Under the pieces are notes generated by a model. It did not search any database. It was not told where the DNA came from and was given only the letters and a program-made list of their open reading frames with translations. The translations under genes and the position numbers were made by a program. This document shows, in pieces, positions 14,246 to 21,359 of a DNA stretch of 21,359 nt. This DNA is from Alphaproteobacteria bacterium (GTDB lineage Bacteria > Pseudomonadota > Alphaproteobacteria > Micavibrionales > UBA1664). The DNA is taken from the NCBI GenBank assembly GCA_018969935.1, contig JAGWXJ010000018.1, positions 1 through 21,359 of the forward strand. Reading direction: 5' to 3'. Position 1 is the stretch's first letter. Every line of letters begins with the position of its first letter.

Positions 14246-15100
14246 TTACAGCCAGTACACAAGTCGTTTGCGGTAAATTTGGTAGACCCATGCGGCGATA
14301 ATCAGCAATAGGCCGCTCATGCTCAGGGTTACGGCGTAGCTCATCATCGGGGGTGTTTGCCCCAAAAGCGGCATGCGCAGTATGTCGATGTAGTGGGTTA
14401 GCGGGTTGAAGTAGGCAAGGTAGGCCTTACTACCAAGCATGTCAGGCTGCCACATGACAGGCGTCATGAACGCAAGAATGCCGATGATAGCCTGCAAAAG
14501 CAAAAGCAGGTCGCGGAAGCGCGCGCACATGAACCCGAAGATGATGCTCAGGGCCACGCTGGTGAATGAAGCCACAAGTAGCCCCGGTACAACCAGCAGC
14601 AAGGACCAGCTGACATGCACATGGTACGCAATCAGAATCAGCGAAACCACGACAAGGCTGTGCGCAAGGATGATGACGTTCTTAACAAACAGTCGCATGC
14701 AGAAGGATACAAGCGACACATTGACGTTCTTGATGATGCCAAGGTGTTGCAGGAAAACCATGCCGGACTCGGTTATCAGCAGCGAGATAAACTGCCAGAT
14801 GACCATGCCGCTGGCGACATACGGGAAGAAATCGCTAAATCGTACCTTGAAAAGCAACGAGCCAAGGCCCGCAATGCAAATAATGGAAATGAAGGATACC
14901 AGCACCATCCAGAAGGGGCCAAGCACTGTACGCTGGTAACGCAGCTTGATATCGCTCCACGCCATATAGAGCCATGTATCGTAGTTCTTCAGGGCATCGG
15001 CGATATCGTGGAAAAGCATCCACGGCTTCGTTTTTTCTGAAACGGGCAAAGGCGGTATGGCCGAAAAATCGTAATACGCGGCTTTTTGTGGCTCTGACAT
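14246..15100 (-). CDS. ABC-2 type permease of a polysaccharide exporter (KpsM/Wzm/TagG-like)
   Basis: A 284-residue inner-membrane protein that forms the export channel with the following ATPase. The N-terminal cytoplasmic part has the family motif DIKLRYQRTVLGPFWMVL (about 49-66). About six membrane helices follow, including SFISIICIAGLGSLLF, VASGMVIWQFISLL, NVIILAHSLVVVSLILIAY, LLLLLQAIIGILAFMTPVMW and SMSGLLLIIAAWVYQIY. The NPLTHYIDILRMPLLG segment near the end is also typical. No ribosome binding site is obvious before the ATG. The 74 nt upstream contain a strong inverted repeat. Confidence 0.94.
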   Translation of the reverse strand: MSEPQKAAYYDFSAIPPLPVSEKTKPWMLFHDIADALKNYDTWLYMAWSDIKLRYQRTVLGPFWMVLVSFISIICIAGLGSLLFKVRFSDFFPYVASGMVIWQFISLLITESGMVFLQHLGIIKNVNVSLVSFCMRLFVKNVIILAHSLVVVSLILIAYHVHVSWSLLLVVPGLLVASFTSVALSIIFGFMCARFRDLLLLLQAIIGILAFMTPVMWQPDMLGSKAYLAYFNPLTHYIDILRMPLLGQTPPMMSYAVTLSMSGLLLIIAAWVYQIYRKRLVYWL

Positions 15101-15125
15101 AAATAAATCAATAGGTTAGCAAGGA

Positions 15126-15171
15126 TTGCGGTGCACACTTTAGTAAACGTGGCCCACCGTGTCCACCGCAA
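15126..15171 (-). repeat. 13-bp inverted repeat between legC and the permease gene
   Basis: TTGCGGTGCACAC (15126-15138) and GTGTCCACCGCAA (15159-15171) are complementary at 12 of 13 positions around a 20-nt loop. A second pair, CTTTAGT (15138-15144) and ACTAAAG (15174-15180), has one arm in that loop and one outside, overlapping the legC stop codon. The two together have pseudoknot topology. No U run follows on the minus strand, so this is not a standard terminator. A role in transcript processing or in attenuating the export genes is inference. Confidence 0.6.
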
Positions 15172-15174
15172 AAA

Positions 15175-16332
15175 CTAAAGATTTGCCGAGGATGGAATAT
15201 TGACGATGCGGTCCGCAAGCTCCGCCGTCAGCGTCAGGTCCGCACGGGGGCAATGCTTGTACATGGGTAGGGTGTGCATAGGCTCCCACACGGGGCGCGT
15301 CATGATGCCGATGGCATTGCTCGCTTCAAGCAGGCTGTCACGCGTGGCGCGGTCAGGCACCAGTATGGCGTTAAGCCAGTAATTGCTCTCGCAGTCCTTG
15401 GGTTCGTTGAAAAACTGGGCCGTGTTGCCGATGGCCTTGAACCCTTCGCGGTAACGCGCCGCCAGTGCCCGCTTGCGGGCCAGAAAGGCAGGGAGTTGTT
15501 CAAGCTGCGCTACGCCAAGCGCGGCATTGATGTTAGGGAGGCGGTAGTTGTAACCCACTTCCTCATGCAAAAAGAGGTAAGCGTGCGGCTTTTTGGCTGT
15601 CGTCGTCAAAAACTTGGCGCGCTGTGCAAGGGCCGTATCATTGGTGGCAATGGCGCCGCCCCCGCCCGTTGTTACAACTTTGTTGCCGTTGAAACTGAGG
15701 ATGGAGAGTTTTCCGTCCCCCCCCGTGTGCCGCCCTTTGTAATAGGACCCAAGCGACTCCGCCGCATCCTCGATAACAGGAATGTCGTACTTGCCGGCTA
15801 CTTGCAGGCACGCATCCATATCCACGGGGTGCCCAAAGCAGTGCATCAGCACAAGGGCCGATATGCGCTTGCCTGTTTGCGCGTTAACCACATGGCCGGC
15901 GCTGTCTTTGCGGGCTATCTGGCTTAGGTATGCATCAAGTTTTTCGGGGCAGACGCCCAGCGTATCGCGCGATACTTCAATAAAGTTCGGTACCGCCCCG
16001 CAATAGCTGATGGCGTTGGCCGACGCGATAAACGTAAGCGCAGGGCAAAGCACCTCGTGGTCGCGCTCAACGCCGCACAGCATCAGCGCCACATGCAGCG
16101 CGGTAGTGCCGTTGACGGTTGCAACCGCATGCTTCACGCCCATGGCCGAAGCCAGTTTTTCCTCAAAGCCCGTTACGTACGATCCGACATACGAAACCCA
16201 TCCCGTGTCGATGCAGTCATCGACGTACTTCTTTTCATTGCCCGTAAAAATAGGCTCATGCAGCGGGTAGGTGCGGCCCTCTGGCAGAATGCCGCGCAAT
16301 ACCTCAACAATATCCTGCACACCCTTAGACAT
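15175..16332 (-). CDS. legC: LegC-type aminotransferase (DegT/DnrJ/EryC1/StrS family)
   Basis: A PLP-dependent aminotransferase that converts the 4-keto-6-deoxy nucleotide sugar from LegB to the 4-amino sugar. It has 385 residues. The PLP lysine is Lys218 in LSFNGNKVVTTGGGG, a form typical of the LegC group, and IEDAAESLG (187-195) carries the Asp that contacts PLP nitrogen. VNGTTALHVAL (73-83) and GYNYRLPNINAALG are further family motifs. Its first 8 nt overlap the end of legB (ATGTCTAA), so the two are translationally coupled. A related sugar aminotransferase with a different nucleotide donor is the alternative, but the legB partner makes LegC the best call. Confidence 0.9.
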   Translation of the reverse strand: MSKGVQDIVEVLRGILPEGRTYPLHEPIFTGNEKKYVDDCIDTGWVSYVGSYVTGFEEKLASAMGVKHAVATVNGTTALHVALMLCGVERDHEVLCPALTFIASANAISYCGAVPNFIEVSRDTLGVCPEKLDAYLSQIARKDSAGHVVNAQTGKRISALVLMHCFGHPVDMDACLQVAGKYDIPVIEDAAESLGSYYKGRHTGGDGKLSILSFNGNKVVTTGGGGAIATNDTALAQRAKFLTTTAKKPHAYLFLHEEVGYNYRLPNINAALGVAQLEQLPAFLARKRALAARYREGFKAIGNTAQFFNEPKDCESNYWLNAILVPDRATRDSLLEASNAIGIMTRPVWEPMHTLPMYKHCPRADLTLTAELADRIVNIPSSANL

Positions 16333-17335
16333 TATAGATATCCGCCTTATAGGCTTTCAGGTTTTCGGGGTTCTTGAACCACTCGGCTGTCAGCGCAATC
16401 CCGCGTTTGAAACCGTCACGACCTGCAAATTCAGGCTCCCAGCCTAGCAAGGCCTTGGCCTTTTTATTGCAGGCAAGTAGGCGTTCCACTTCGCTGTTTT
16501 CAGGGCGCAGGCGCTGCGCATCCGTTTCAAAGGCCACTGGCTTGCCCAGCACTTCACCGATAATCTTGGCCGTATCCTCGATGCTGACTTCAAAGCCGGA
16601 ACCTATGTTGATGACTTCACCAACAGATTTATCGCTCTCCGCAAACGCCACAAAACCCCGCACCGTATCGCTGACAAAATTGAAATCGCGCGTAGGTGCA
16701 AGCGCGCCCAGCTTCAAAGGCCCGCTGTTTTTAAGCAGTTGGGATATGATGGTCGGGATGACGGCGCGCGCCGACTGGCGCGGGCCGTAGGTATTGAACG
16801 GGCGGATGACGCCAACAGGCGTACCGAATGATTTGTGGTACGAAAGCGCCACATGGTCAGCCCCGATTTTGGTAGCGGAATACGGCGATTGCCCTTGCAT
16901 CGGGTGCTCTTCCGTAATCGGTACAAAACGTGCGGTGCCGTAAACCTCGCTGGTCGAAGTGTGTACGACTTTCGATACACCGAAATCGCGCGCGGCATCC
17001 ACGATGTTCAAGGTGCCCGTGATATTCGTTTCAACATAAGACTGCGGCGACTTGTAGGAATACGGGATGGCAATCAGTGCTGCCAGATTCAGCACGACAT
17101 CGCAGCCCTTGACTGCATCGCGCACGGAACCCGCATCGCGGATATCCCCCGCGCGGAAGTCAATAGAGGCCTTGATGTCCGCAGGCGCATGTTCAAGCCA
17201 GCCAAGCGAACCGAAGGAATTGTAGTACGTGAATGCGCGCACCTTGGCGCCAATCCGCACCAGATGTTCCGTCAGGTGGGAGCCGATAAAACCGTCAGAA
17301 CCCGTAACAAGGACTGTTTTGCCTTTAAGCGACAT
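16325..17335 (-). CDS. legB: LegB-type nucleotide-GlcNAc 4,6-dehydratase
   Basis: An extended short-chain dehydrogenase that makes the 4-keto-6-deoxy intermediate, the first committed step of legionaminic acid synthesis. It has 336 residues. The NAD motif is TGSDGFIGSHL (11-21), catalytic TSTSE is at 126-130, and Tyr152/Lys156 form the YxxxK pair (SPYSATKIGADH). RAFTYYNSFGSLGWLE after the first strand is characteristic of LegB. The RPFNTYGPRQSARAVIPTII segment is the usual sugar-nucleotide region. In other bacteria LegB acts on GDP-GlcNAc or UDP-GlcNAc. The start overlaps the preceding gene by 11 nt. Confidence 0.9.
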   Translation of the reverse strand: MSLKGKTVLVTGSDGFIGSHLTEHLVRIGAKVRAFTYYNSFGSLGWLEHAPADIKASIDFRAGDIRDAGSVRDAVKGCDVVLNLAALIAIPYSYKSPQSYVETNITGTLNIVDAARDFGVSKVVHTSTSEVYGTARFVPITEEHPMQGQSPYSATKIGADHVALSYHKSFGTPVGVIRPFNTYGPRQSARAVIPTIISQLLKNSGPLKLGALAPTRDFNFVSDTVRGFVAFAESDKSVGEVINIGSGFEVSIEDTAKIIGEVLGKPVAFETDAQRLRPENSEVERLLACNKKAKALLGWEPEFAGRDGFKRGIALTAEWFKNPENLKAYKADIYNV

Positions 17336-18611
17336 GTCGCGTGCCTCTGTTATCTATACCTTCTGCGCTTATAAGTGCCTCAAGGGTGGCTGGCAAGTCG
17401 GCAAGCGATACATGGCGCACATGCGCCATTTTGAAGATACCGTGATATTCCGCCCGCGCCACCGAGCCGGGGCTTTTAAGGATGATTGTCGGCACCCCCA
17501 GATGCGCGGCCTCTACCAGCACCGTTGAGTAATATCCGATGATGACGCCGTGGTTTAAAATGAAGTCATGGGCGCTTTGCGCTGTGGGTTCTGATTTGCC
17601 GTGCGGGCTGGCAATGGCAGCGCTTAGCACGTCAAAAGTCTGCGGGTAGGCAGGGTGGGGGCGCAAGGTAAGGCCCTGCGTGGTGCCTAGTACGCGTCCA
17701 AGGTCTTTCAGCAAATCATCAACACCTGCATACTGCGCGGGCACGAAATTGATCATCGGTACCACAACGCCAATCCCCGTTTTTGAAAGGCGTTCCCCTG
17801 CCTTCAAAACAAAATCAGGGTTGGGGGATACTACAAACTCGGCATCAATGCGCTGCTCGCGCAACAGGCCAATAAAATGGTCATCCCACACATAAAAGCG
17901 GTCGGCTTTCAAAAAGCATTCCATGGGCGTGCTGGCATTGTCGCCGTGCATGATGTTGTAAAACCCTTTGCCCGCATGCCTGAATTGCAGGGCGTTAAGC
18001 GTAATACCGCAGCTGTATTCCCCTGCCACCAGCGCGTATTCGGCCTGTGGGTATGCGGTAAGGTAGCTGCGGGCCAGTGTCATATCCTTCAAAGCCTTCC
18101 AGACGTACTGGAGGGGGAAGGGGCACCGCGTTTTGAAAAGCTGGACGCAAAGCCGCGTTACTATTCGCCGGTCATCACCATTCAGGCGCCACACCCGCGG
18201 CACGTAGGTTTTGGCGGTTGGTGTGTCCTTCAGCTGTTCGGGCACTTTATAAAGCTTGGCCACAGTGTCGTTGACGGGCGCAAGCAGCATAAAAAAGGCG
18301 CGGGCGCCTTGCGGCGCTGGCTTGGGTTTGAAGGCACCTGCTAAAAACACAAACGGCGCGCATAACAGCAATCCTGCCGCAACAGCCTCGATTACCCAAA
18401 GGCTGAAGCGGTCACGGATACTGCACTGGCCTTGGTAATGGGCAATCGCGCGCAGCACATAAACATCATCACCTTGCGCGGCCTCAAAATGGTGTTTCAA
18501 ACGCGATTCAATTGCATTAAGGCGCGCAAGTGTGTTGGCGCGGATAAAATCGTCGCGGTAAGTCATCACGCGGTCGCGTAATGCGCGGAAATGGCCGGAG
18601 ATAAAACTCAT
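17325..18611 (-). CDS. Orphan GT-B-like protein with a membrane segment, putative glycosyltransferase (428 aa)
   Basis: A 428-residue protein not assignable to a named family. An N-terminal coiled-coil-like segment is followed by one hydrophobic helix (72-94, LWVIEAVAAGLLLCAPFVFL), so it may be anchored in the inner membrane. The C-terminal half looks like GT-B. It has RPHP at 317-320 and the YYST motif at 360-363 in IGYYSTVLVEAAHLGVPTII, as in CDP-glycerol transferase, sialyltransferase-like and polysialyltransferase-like enzymes. It lies between legG and legB, overlapping legG's stop by 4 nt, so it is embedded in the sugar pathway. A role in transferring the nonulosonic acid is inference. 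Confidence 0.6.
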   Translation of the reverse strand: MSFISGHFRALRDRVMTYRDDFIRANTLARLNAIESRLKHHFEAAQGDDVYVLRAIAHYQGQCSIRDRFSLWVIEAVAAGLLLCAPFVFLAGAFKPKPAPQGARAFFMLLAPVNDTVAKLYKVPEQLKDTPTAKTYVPRVWRLNGDDRRIVTRLCVQLFKTRCPFPLQYVWKALKDMTLARSYLTAYPQAEYALVAGEYSCGITLNALQFRHAGKGFYNIMHGDNASTPMECFLKADRFYVWDDHFIGLLREQRIDAEFVVSPNPDFVLKAGERLSKTGIGVVVPMINFVPAQYAGVDDLLKDLGRVLGTTQGLTLRPHPAYPQTFDVLSAAIASPHGKSEPTAQSAHDFILNHGVIIGYYSTVLVEAAHLGVPTIILKSPGSVARAEYHGIFKMAHVRHVSLADLPATLEALISAEGIDNRGTRHVA

Positions 18612-19747
18612 GCCTTCACGCTATGGAATGTTTTGCGCAAAATATCAGCCTTGTCGCGCAGGCTTTCAATGGCGGCCAGCACAAGCGCGCAAGCATTGTC
18701 TTTGGCATACGGGTTGATAATCGCCTCGCGCGGGCGCTCCTTGCATTTCGCAAGGGCTGCCGCAATCGCATCGGCATTGGCTGGCACATCGATAACCGAT
18801 GTGGCGCGCGTCCGCCCGTCCTGCCGCCCGCCGATATTGACGGTATATAACCCGAAGCTCGGCGCTTCATGGATCCCGCTGGAGCTGTTCCCAATAAGCG
18901 CATTCGCAATTTTTAGCAGGCTGTAATAGCGCTGCTGCCCGAGCGACGGGTAAATGCCTGTCCGTGGGCGGCTCGCGGCAAATGCCTGCAAGCGGGCATT
19001 GATGGCTGCGTGGCCGGGGTCGGCATTGGCTTGCGTCATCACCAGTGATGCATCACCAATACCCTTGGTTACGCCTTCAAGCACGCAATCTATGTCCTGC
19101 GTGTCCGACAGTGTTTCAGGGTGGTAGCAAAACGCGTAAACCGGGCCATCCAGTGCCATGCCAAGGCTGGAGCCAAGCGTGGTACGGTCCATGAGGTCCA
19201 TGCCCGCAATCCCCTCAAGGGCGGGGTGGCCCGTTACAAAAACATCGCGCGGGTTCTCGCCCATCTGGCGTATGCGTGCGGCTGCTTCGTCAGTAGGCGC
19301 GCAATGGATATGCGCCATCTTTGTAATCGCATGCCTGAATTGTTCGTCAAAGGCGCCGCGCGTGCTCTCGCCGCCAAACAGGTGCACAATCGGCACACGA
19401 CAGATGGTGGCGGCTTGCGCGGCAGCCACAAGCTCGTAGCGGTCACCCAGCAGCACAAGTGCGTCAGGCCCAAGTTTCTGTATGGCGCTACCAACACGGG
19501 TTACGGTTTGCCCGATAGCGCGCAAAATACCTGTGGGCGTGTCATCGCCGGTATCCATGGGTGCGGCAGCATCAATTCTAAACCCATCGGCTTCGATGGT
19601 TCTATAGGTTTCACCAAAGGCAGGGGCGTAATGCGTGCCGCCTGCAATAATCTGCAGCGTAAGGTTGGGGCGCGCCTGCACCATCCGCATGATCGGCTTT
19701 AAGATACCGTATTCAGCGCGGGTGGCAGTATAGAAGCAGATTTTCAT
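18608..19747 (-). CDS. legG: LegG/NeuC-type hydrolysing UDP-sugar 2-epimerase
   Basis: Inverts C2 and releases the nucleotide from UDP- or GDP-diacetylbacillosamine, giving 2,4-diacetamido-2,4,6-trideoxymannose for the LegI synthase. It has 379 residues. The family signatures are CFYTATRAEYGILKPIM (4-20), LVLLGDRYELVAAA, HLFGGESTRGAFDEQFRHAI and NALIGNSSSGIHEAPSFG. The same fold serves NeuC, which acts on UDP-GlcNAc in sialic acid synthesis; the legB and legC neighbours make LegG more likely. The start lies 2 nt after the hisH-like stop and the stop overlaps the next gene by 4 nt. Confidence 0.87.
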   Translation of the reverse strand: MKICFYTATRAEYGILKPIMRMVQARPNLTLQIIAGGTHYAPAFGETYRTIEADGFRIDAAAPMDTGDDTPTGILRAIGQTVTRVGSAIQKLGPDALVLLGDRYELVAAAQAATICRVPIVHLFGGESTRGAFDEQFRHAITKMAHIHCAPTDEAAARIRQMGENPRDVFVTGHPALEGIAGMDLMDRTTLGSSLGMALDGPVYAFCYHPETLSDTQDIDCVLEGVTKGIGDASLVMTQANADPGHAAINARLQAFAASRPRTGIYPSLGQQRYYSLLKIANALIGNSSSGIHEAPSFGLYTVNIGGRQDGRTRATSVIDVPANADAIAAALAKCKERPREAIINPYAKDNACALVLAAIESLRDKADILRKTFHSVKA

Positions 19748-19749
19748 GG

Positions 19750-20394
19750 CTATAACCGCGCGAAGTTTCGAAGCACGTCGAGGCCCGCTTCACCACTTTT
19801 TTCAGGGTGGAATTGCGTGCCCGTAACGGCACCGCGCGTAACCGATGCGGTAATGCGCTGCCCGTTGTAAAAACCATCGGCCAGCCTGTCGCTTTCGTCC
19901 TCCGGTTTTGCGGTGAACGAGTGGACAAAGTAAAACGACGTATCAGGCGCTATCCCGTCAAATATCGTACCCTTCCATGCAGTGCCGCCGTCAACGGGGC
20001 GCACGTCCGTCCAGCCGATATGCGGAATTTTGTGGGGCTTGCCGTCCGTACCATGGTCGGCAATTTTCTGGACCGTGCCGCGCATGATGCCTAGGCCTTC
20101 GGTTACGCCGAATTCCTCGCTGCGGGTCATCAGCATTTGCATGCCCACGCATATACCCAGCATAGGGCGCTCCGTTTCAAGGTACTTGCGGATGGCGTCT
20201 TCCATCCCGCGTGATTTGAAGGTGCCGTACGTGGCGGGGAAGGCGCCAACACCGGGCAATATCACGCGCTCGGCATTTGCAATTTCCGTCGGGCTGGCTG
20301 AAAGCAGGGGCTCGACGCCAATCTCGCGCAGTGCATTGGCAAGGCTGTAAAGGTTGCCCACCCCGTAATCGACGATATGGATGCGGGCGCTCAT
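19750..20394 (-). CDS. hisH: HisH-like glutamine amidotransferase, probably for sugar acetamidino modification
   Basis: A class I glutaminase subunit of 214 residues that supplies ammonia to its HisF-like partner. The triad is complete: Cys82 in GICVGMQML, His196 and Glu198 in QFHPEKS. PGVGAF (48-52) is the family's oxyanion/tunnel-region motif, and HIGWTDVRP is the usual HisH interface segment. True histidine operons carry hisB or hisA nearby; here the neighbours are legionaminic acid genes. HisH/HisF paralogs in O-antigen and nonulosonic acid clusters feed ammonia to an N-acetyl sugar amidotransferase (WbpG/PseA type). It starts by a 4-nt ATGA overlap with the HisF-like gene. A histidine-pathway role cannot be excluded if no other hisH exists. 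Confidence 0.85.
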   Translation of the reverse strand: MSARIHIVDYGVGNLYSLANALREIGVEPLLSASPTEIANAERVILPGVGAFPATYGTFKSRGMEDAIRKYLETERPMLGICVGMQMLMTRSEEFGVTEGLGIMRGTVQKIADHGTDGKPHKIPHIGWTDVRPVDGGTAWKGTIFDGIAPDTSFYFVHSFTAKPEDESDRLADGFYNGQRITASVTRGAVTGTQFHPEKSGEAGLDVLRNFARL

Positions 20395-21158
20395 GCGGCC
20401 CTCCGCGAAACTTCGATATGCCCTTGGGCCAGATGGTCCTTCACGGCGCCGATGGTCGTTTTGTTGTAATGGAGCATGTGCGCAACCGCGATGGCATCCG
20501 CAGCGCCTTTTTCAACAACGTCACTTGCGTGGGCAAGGGTGCCCATGCCGCCGCTGGCAATCACGGGGACGGGCACGGCTTTGGCAACCGCGCGCACAAG
20601 GTCAACGTTAAAGCCTTTTTGCGTGCCTTCCTGGTCAATCGATGTCAGTAATATTTCACCGGCGCCCAGTGATACGGCTTCCTTGGCCCATTCAACAACA
20701 TCAAGGCCCGTATGCTCGCGCCCGTTGTCGGTCATGGCTTCCCACCCGCCGCTTGTTTTGGATTTCGCTTCAATCGAAAGCACCATGGCCTGTGAACCGA
20801 AACGGTTGGCCATATCGCTGATAAGCTGTTTGTTGGCAACGGCTGCGGTGTTGATGGCTACTTTATCGGCCCCCACCAGAAACAGGGTCATGGCGTCATC
20901 AACGGAGCGAACACCGCCCCCGACGGTCATTGGCACGAAAATGCCCTTGGCAGCCTTCTCCACAAATTGTGTCAGATTGTTACGGTTATAAAGGCTGGCC
21001 ACGCTGTCCATGTAAATCAGCTCGTCGGCACCTTGCTGATAGTACTTTTTGGCGTATTCGTAGGGGTCGCCGATAACGCGGAGTCCCTCGAGATGGATAC
21101 CTTTGATAAGATTGGGGCCCTTGATATCAAGGCGGGCAATGACGCGAATTCGTGACAT
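20391..21158 (-). CDS. hisF: HisF-like protein, probably for sugar acetamidino modification
   Basis: A (beta/alpha)8 barrel of 255 residues, full length for HisF. Catalytic Asp11 is kept (VIARLDIK), as are Lys19, TVGGGVRS, DKVAINTAAV and AGEILLTSID. The second acid, Asp130 in true PRFAR cyclases, is Glu here (VLSIEAK, 127-132), and the KDGR segment of the phosphate/closure loop is KGPN. This argues for a paralog that works with HisH in modifying sugar N-acetyl groups to acetamidino groups, as in Pseudomonas O-antigen clusters. I start at 21158 (MSRIRVIARL), where the family begins; the ATG at 21233 would add 25 residues that do not fit. It is the first gene of the minus-strand series. Confidence 0.85.
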   Translation of the reverse strand: MSRIRVIARLDIKGPNLIKGIHLEGLRVIGDPYEYAKKYYQQGADELIYMDSVASLYNRNNLTQFVEKAAKGIFVPMTVGGGVRSVDDAMTLFLVGADKVAINTAAVANKQLISDMANRFGSQAMVLSIEAKSKTSGGWEAMTDNGREHTGLDVVEWAKEAVSLGAGEILLTSIDQEGTQKGFNVDLVRAVAKAVPVPVIASGGMGTLAHASDVVEKGAADAIAVAHMLHYNKTTIGAVKDHLAQGHIEVSRRAA

Positions 21159-21195
21159 TCCATGGTGATAGCAAAGCGGCAGGGGCCTGTAAAGT

Positions 21196-21225
21196 TTGAC
21201 AAAACGCCGCTTTTTCAAGTAAATC
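21196..21225 (+). promoter_or_regulatory. Possible promoter of the edge gene in the divergent gap
   Basis: A perfect TTGACA (21196-21201) lies in the 93-bp gap between the divergent hisF-like and edge genes. At 17-18 bp only a weak -10 (GTAAAT or TAAATC, 3 of 6) is found. The minus strand has no clear promoter in the same gap. Confidence 0.25.
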
Positions 21226-21251
21226 AAATGCATAAATCAAGGGTAAGCCTG

Positions 21252-21359
21252 ATGTTCAACTGGCAGAAATACTGCATCCCTGAAACCGCACTGATTAAGG
21301 ATGCCATCCGCATCATCGATCAGGGCGCCATCCAGCTGGCGATGATAACATCCGAGGCC
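21252..21359 (+). CDS. Probable PtmE/LegE-type sugar-1-phosphate nucleotidyltransferase, 3'-truncated
   Basis: Only the first 36 residues are in the window. The segment ALIKDAIRIIDQGAIQLAMI (residues 13-32) matches the opening of a CBS domain, as found before the nucleotidyltransferase domain of PtmE/LegE-type GlcN-1-P guanylyltransferases and related enzymes. AAGGG (21239-21243) is a good ribosome binding site 8 nt before the ATG. It is divergent from the hisF-like gene. Placed next to legB, legC and legG, it would supply the activated GlcNAc precursor. A stand-alone CBS protein or another nucleotidyltransferase cannot be excluded, because the catalytic domain lies beyond the edge. Confidence 0.55.
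   Translation, partial: MFNWQKYCIPETALIKDAIRIIDQGAIQLAMITSEA

Noticed and set aside
14439..15040. Plus-strand open frames of 141-166 codons opposite the ABC permease
   Set aside because: They are antisense shadows of a gene with six clear membrane helices and all family motifs; the encoded sequences look random.
20391..21158. HisF/HisH as ordinary histidine biosynthesis genes
   Set aside because: The neighbours are all nonulosonic acid genes, Asp130 is replaced by Glu, and no other his gene is nearby. The role is kept as sugar modification, with the family symbols as labels only.

Overview
The window reads as chromosomal DNA of an alphaproteobacterium. The support is an rnr...rpmG neighbourhood of alphaproteobacterial type, TTGACA-type promoters, moderate GC and protein sequences that resemble that class. 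I cannot place it further. The left half (1-8.6 kb) is mostly housekeeping. It holds the 3' part of RNase R (rnr), a secreted fasciclin-domain protein carrying LEA-like 11-residue repeats, ribosomal protein L33 with an internal insertion (rpmG), a Sua5-type threonylcarbamoyl-AMP synthase (tsaC, minus strand), an ankyrin-like protein and an orphan protein (both minus strand), and the tRNA 2-thiouridylase mnmA. Next come three tandem paralogous TPR-like genes, each with its own promoter, and a tRNA with anticodon CAU.

The right half (8.65-21.36 kb) is a surface-glycan locus. A NeuD/PglD-type acetyltransferase lies on the plus strand just after the tRNA. It converges on a long minus-strand gene series that is almost gap-free, with 1-3 nt gaps or 4-11 nt overlaps. 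In transcription order this is hisF-like, hisH-like, legG (NeuC-type 2-epimerase), a GT-B-like orphan, legB (4,6-dehydratase) and legC (aminotransferase). After a 74-nt gap holding a strong inverted repeat come an ABC-2 permease, its ATPase, a second GT-B-like orphan, two Gfo/Idh/MocA oxidoreductases and an SGNH hydrolase. A plus-strand gene starting at 21252 and cut by the window edge looks like the CBS-domain start of a PtmE/LegE-type sugar-1-phosphate nucleotidyltransferase.

Together LegB, LegC, a NeuD-type acetyltransferase (candidate LegH) and LegG cover the route from a nucleotide-activated GlcNAc to 2,4-diacetamido-2,4,6-trideoxymannose, the precursor of legionaminic acid. LegI (synthase) and LegF (CMP transferase) are not in the window and probably lie beyond the right edge. 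The HisF/HisH pair keeps the glutaminase triad, but HisF has the catalytic Asp130 of true PRFAR cyclases replaced by Glu. This fits the acetamidino-modification branch of the family rather than histidine synthesis. The ABC exporter and the two GT-B-like proteins suggest the sugar goes into an exported polysaccharide. The oxidoreductases and the SGNH hydrolase look like tailoring enzymes.

No CRISPR array, insertion sequence, phage gene or recombinase was seen. No stretch longer than about 120 bases lacks a gene or RNA.
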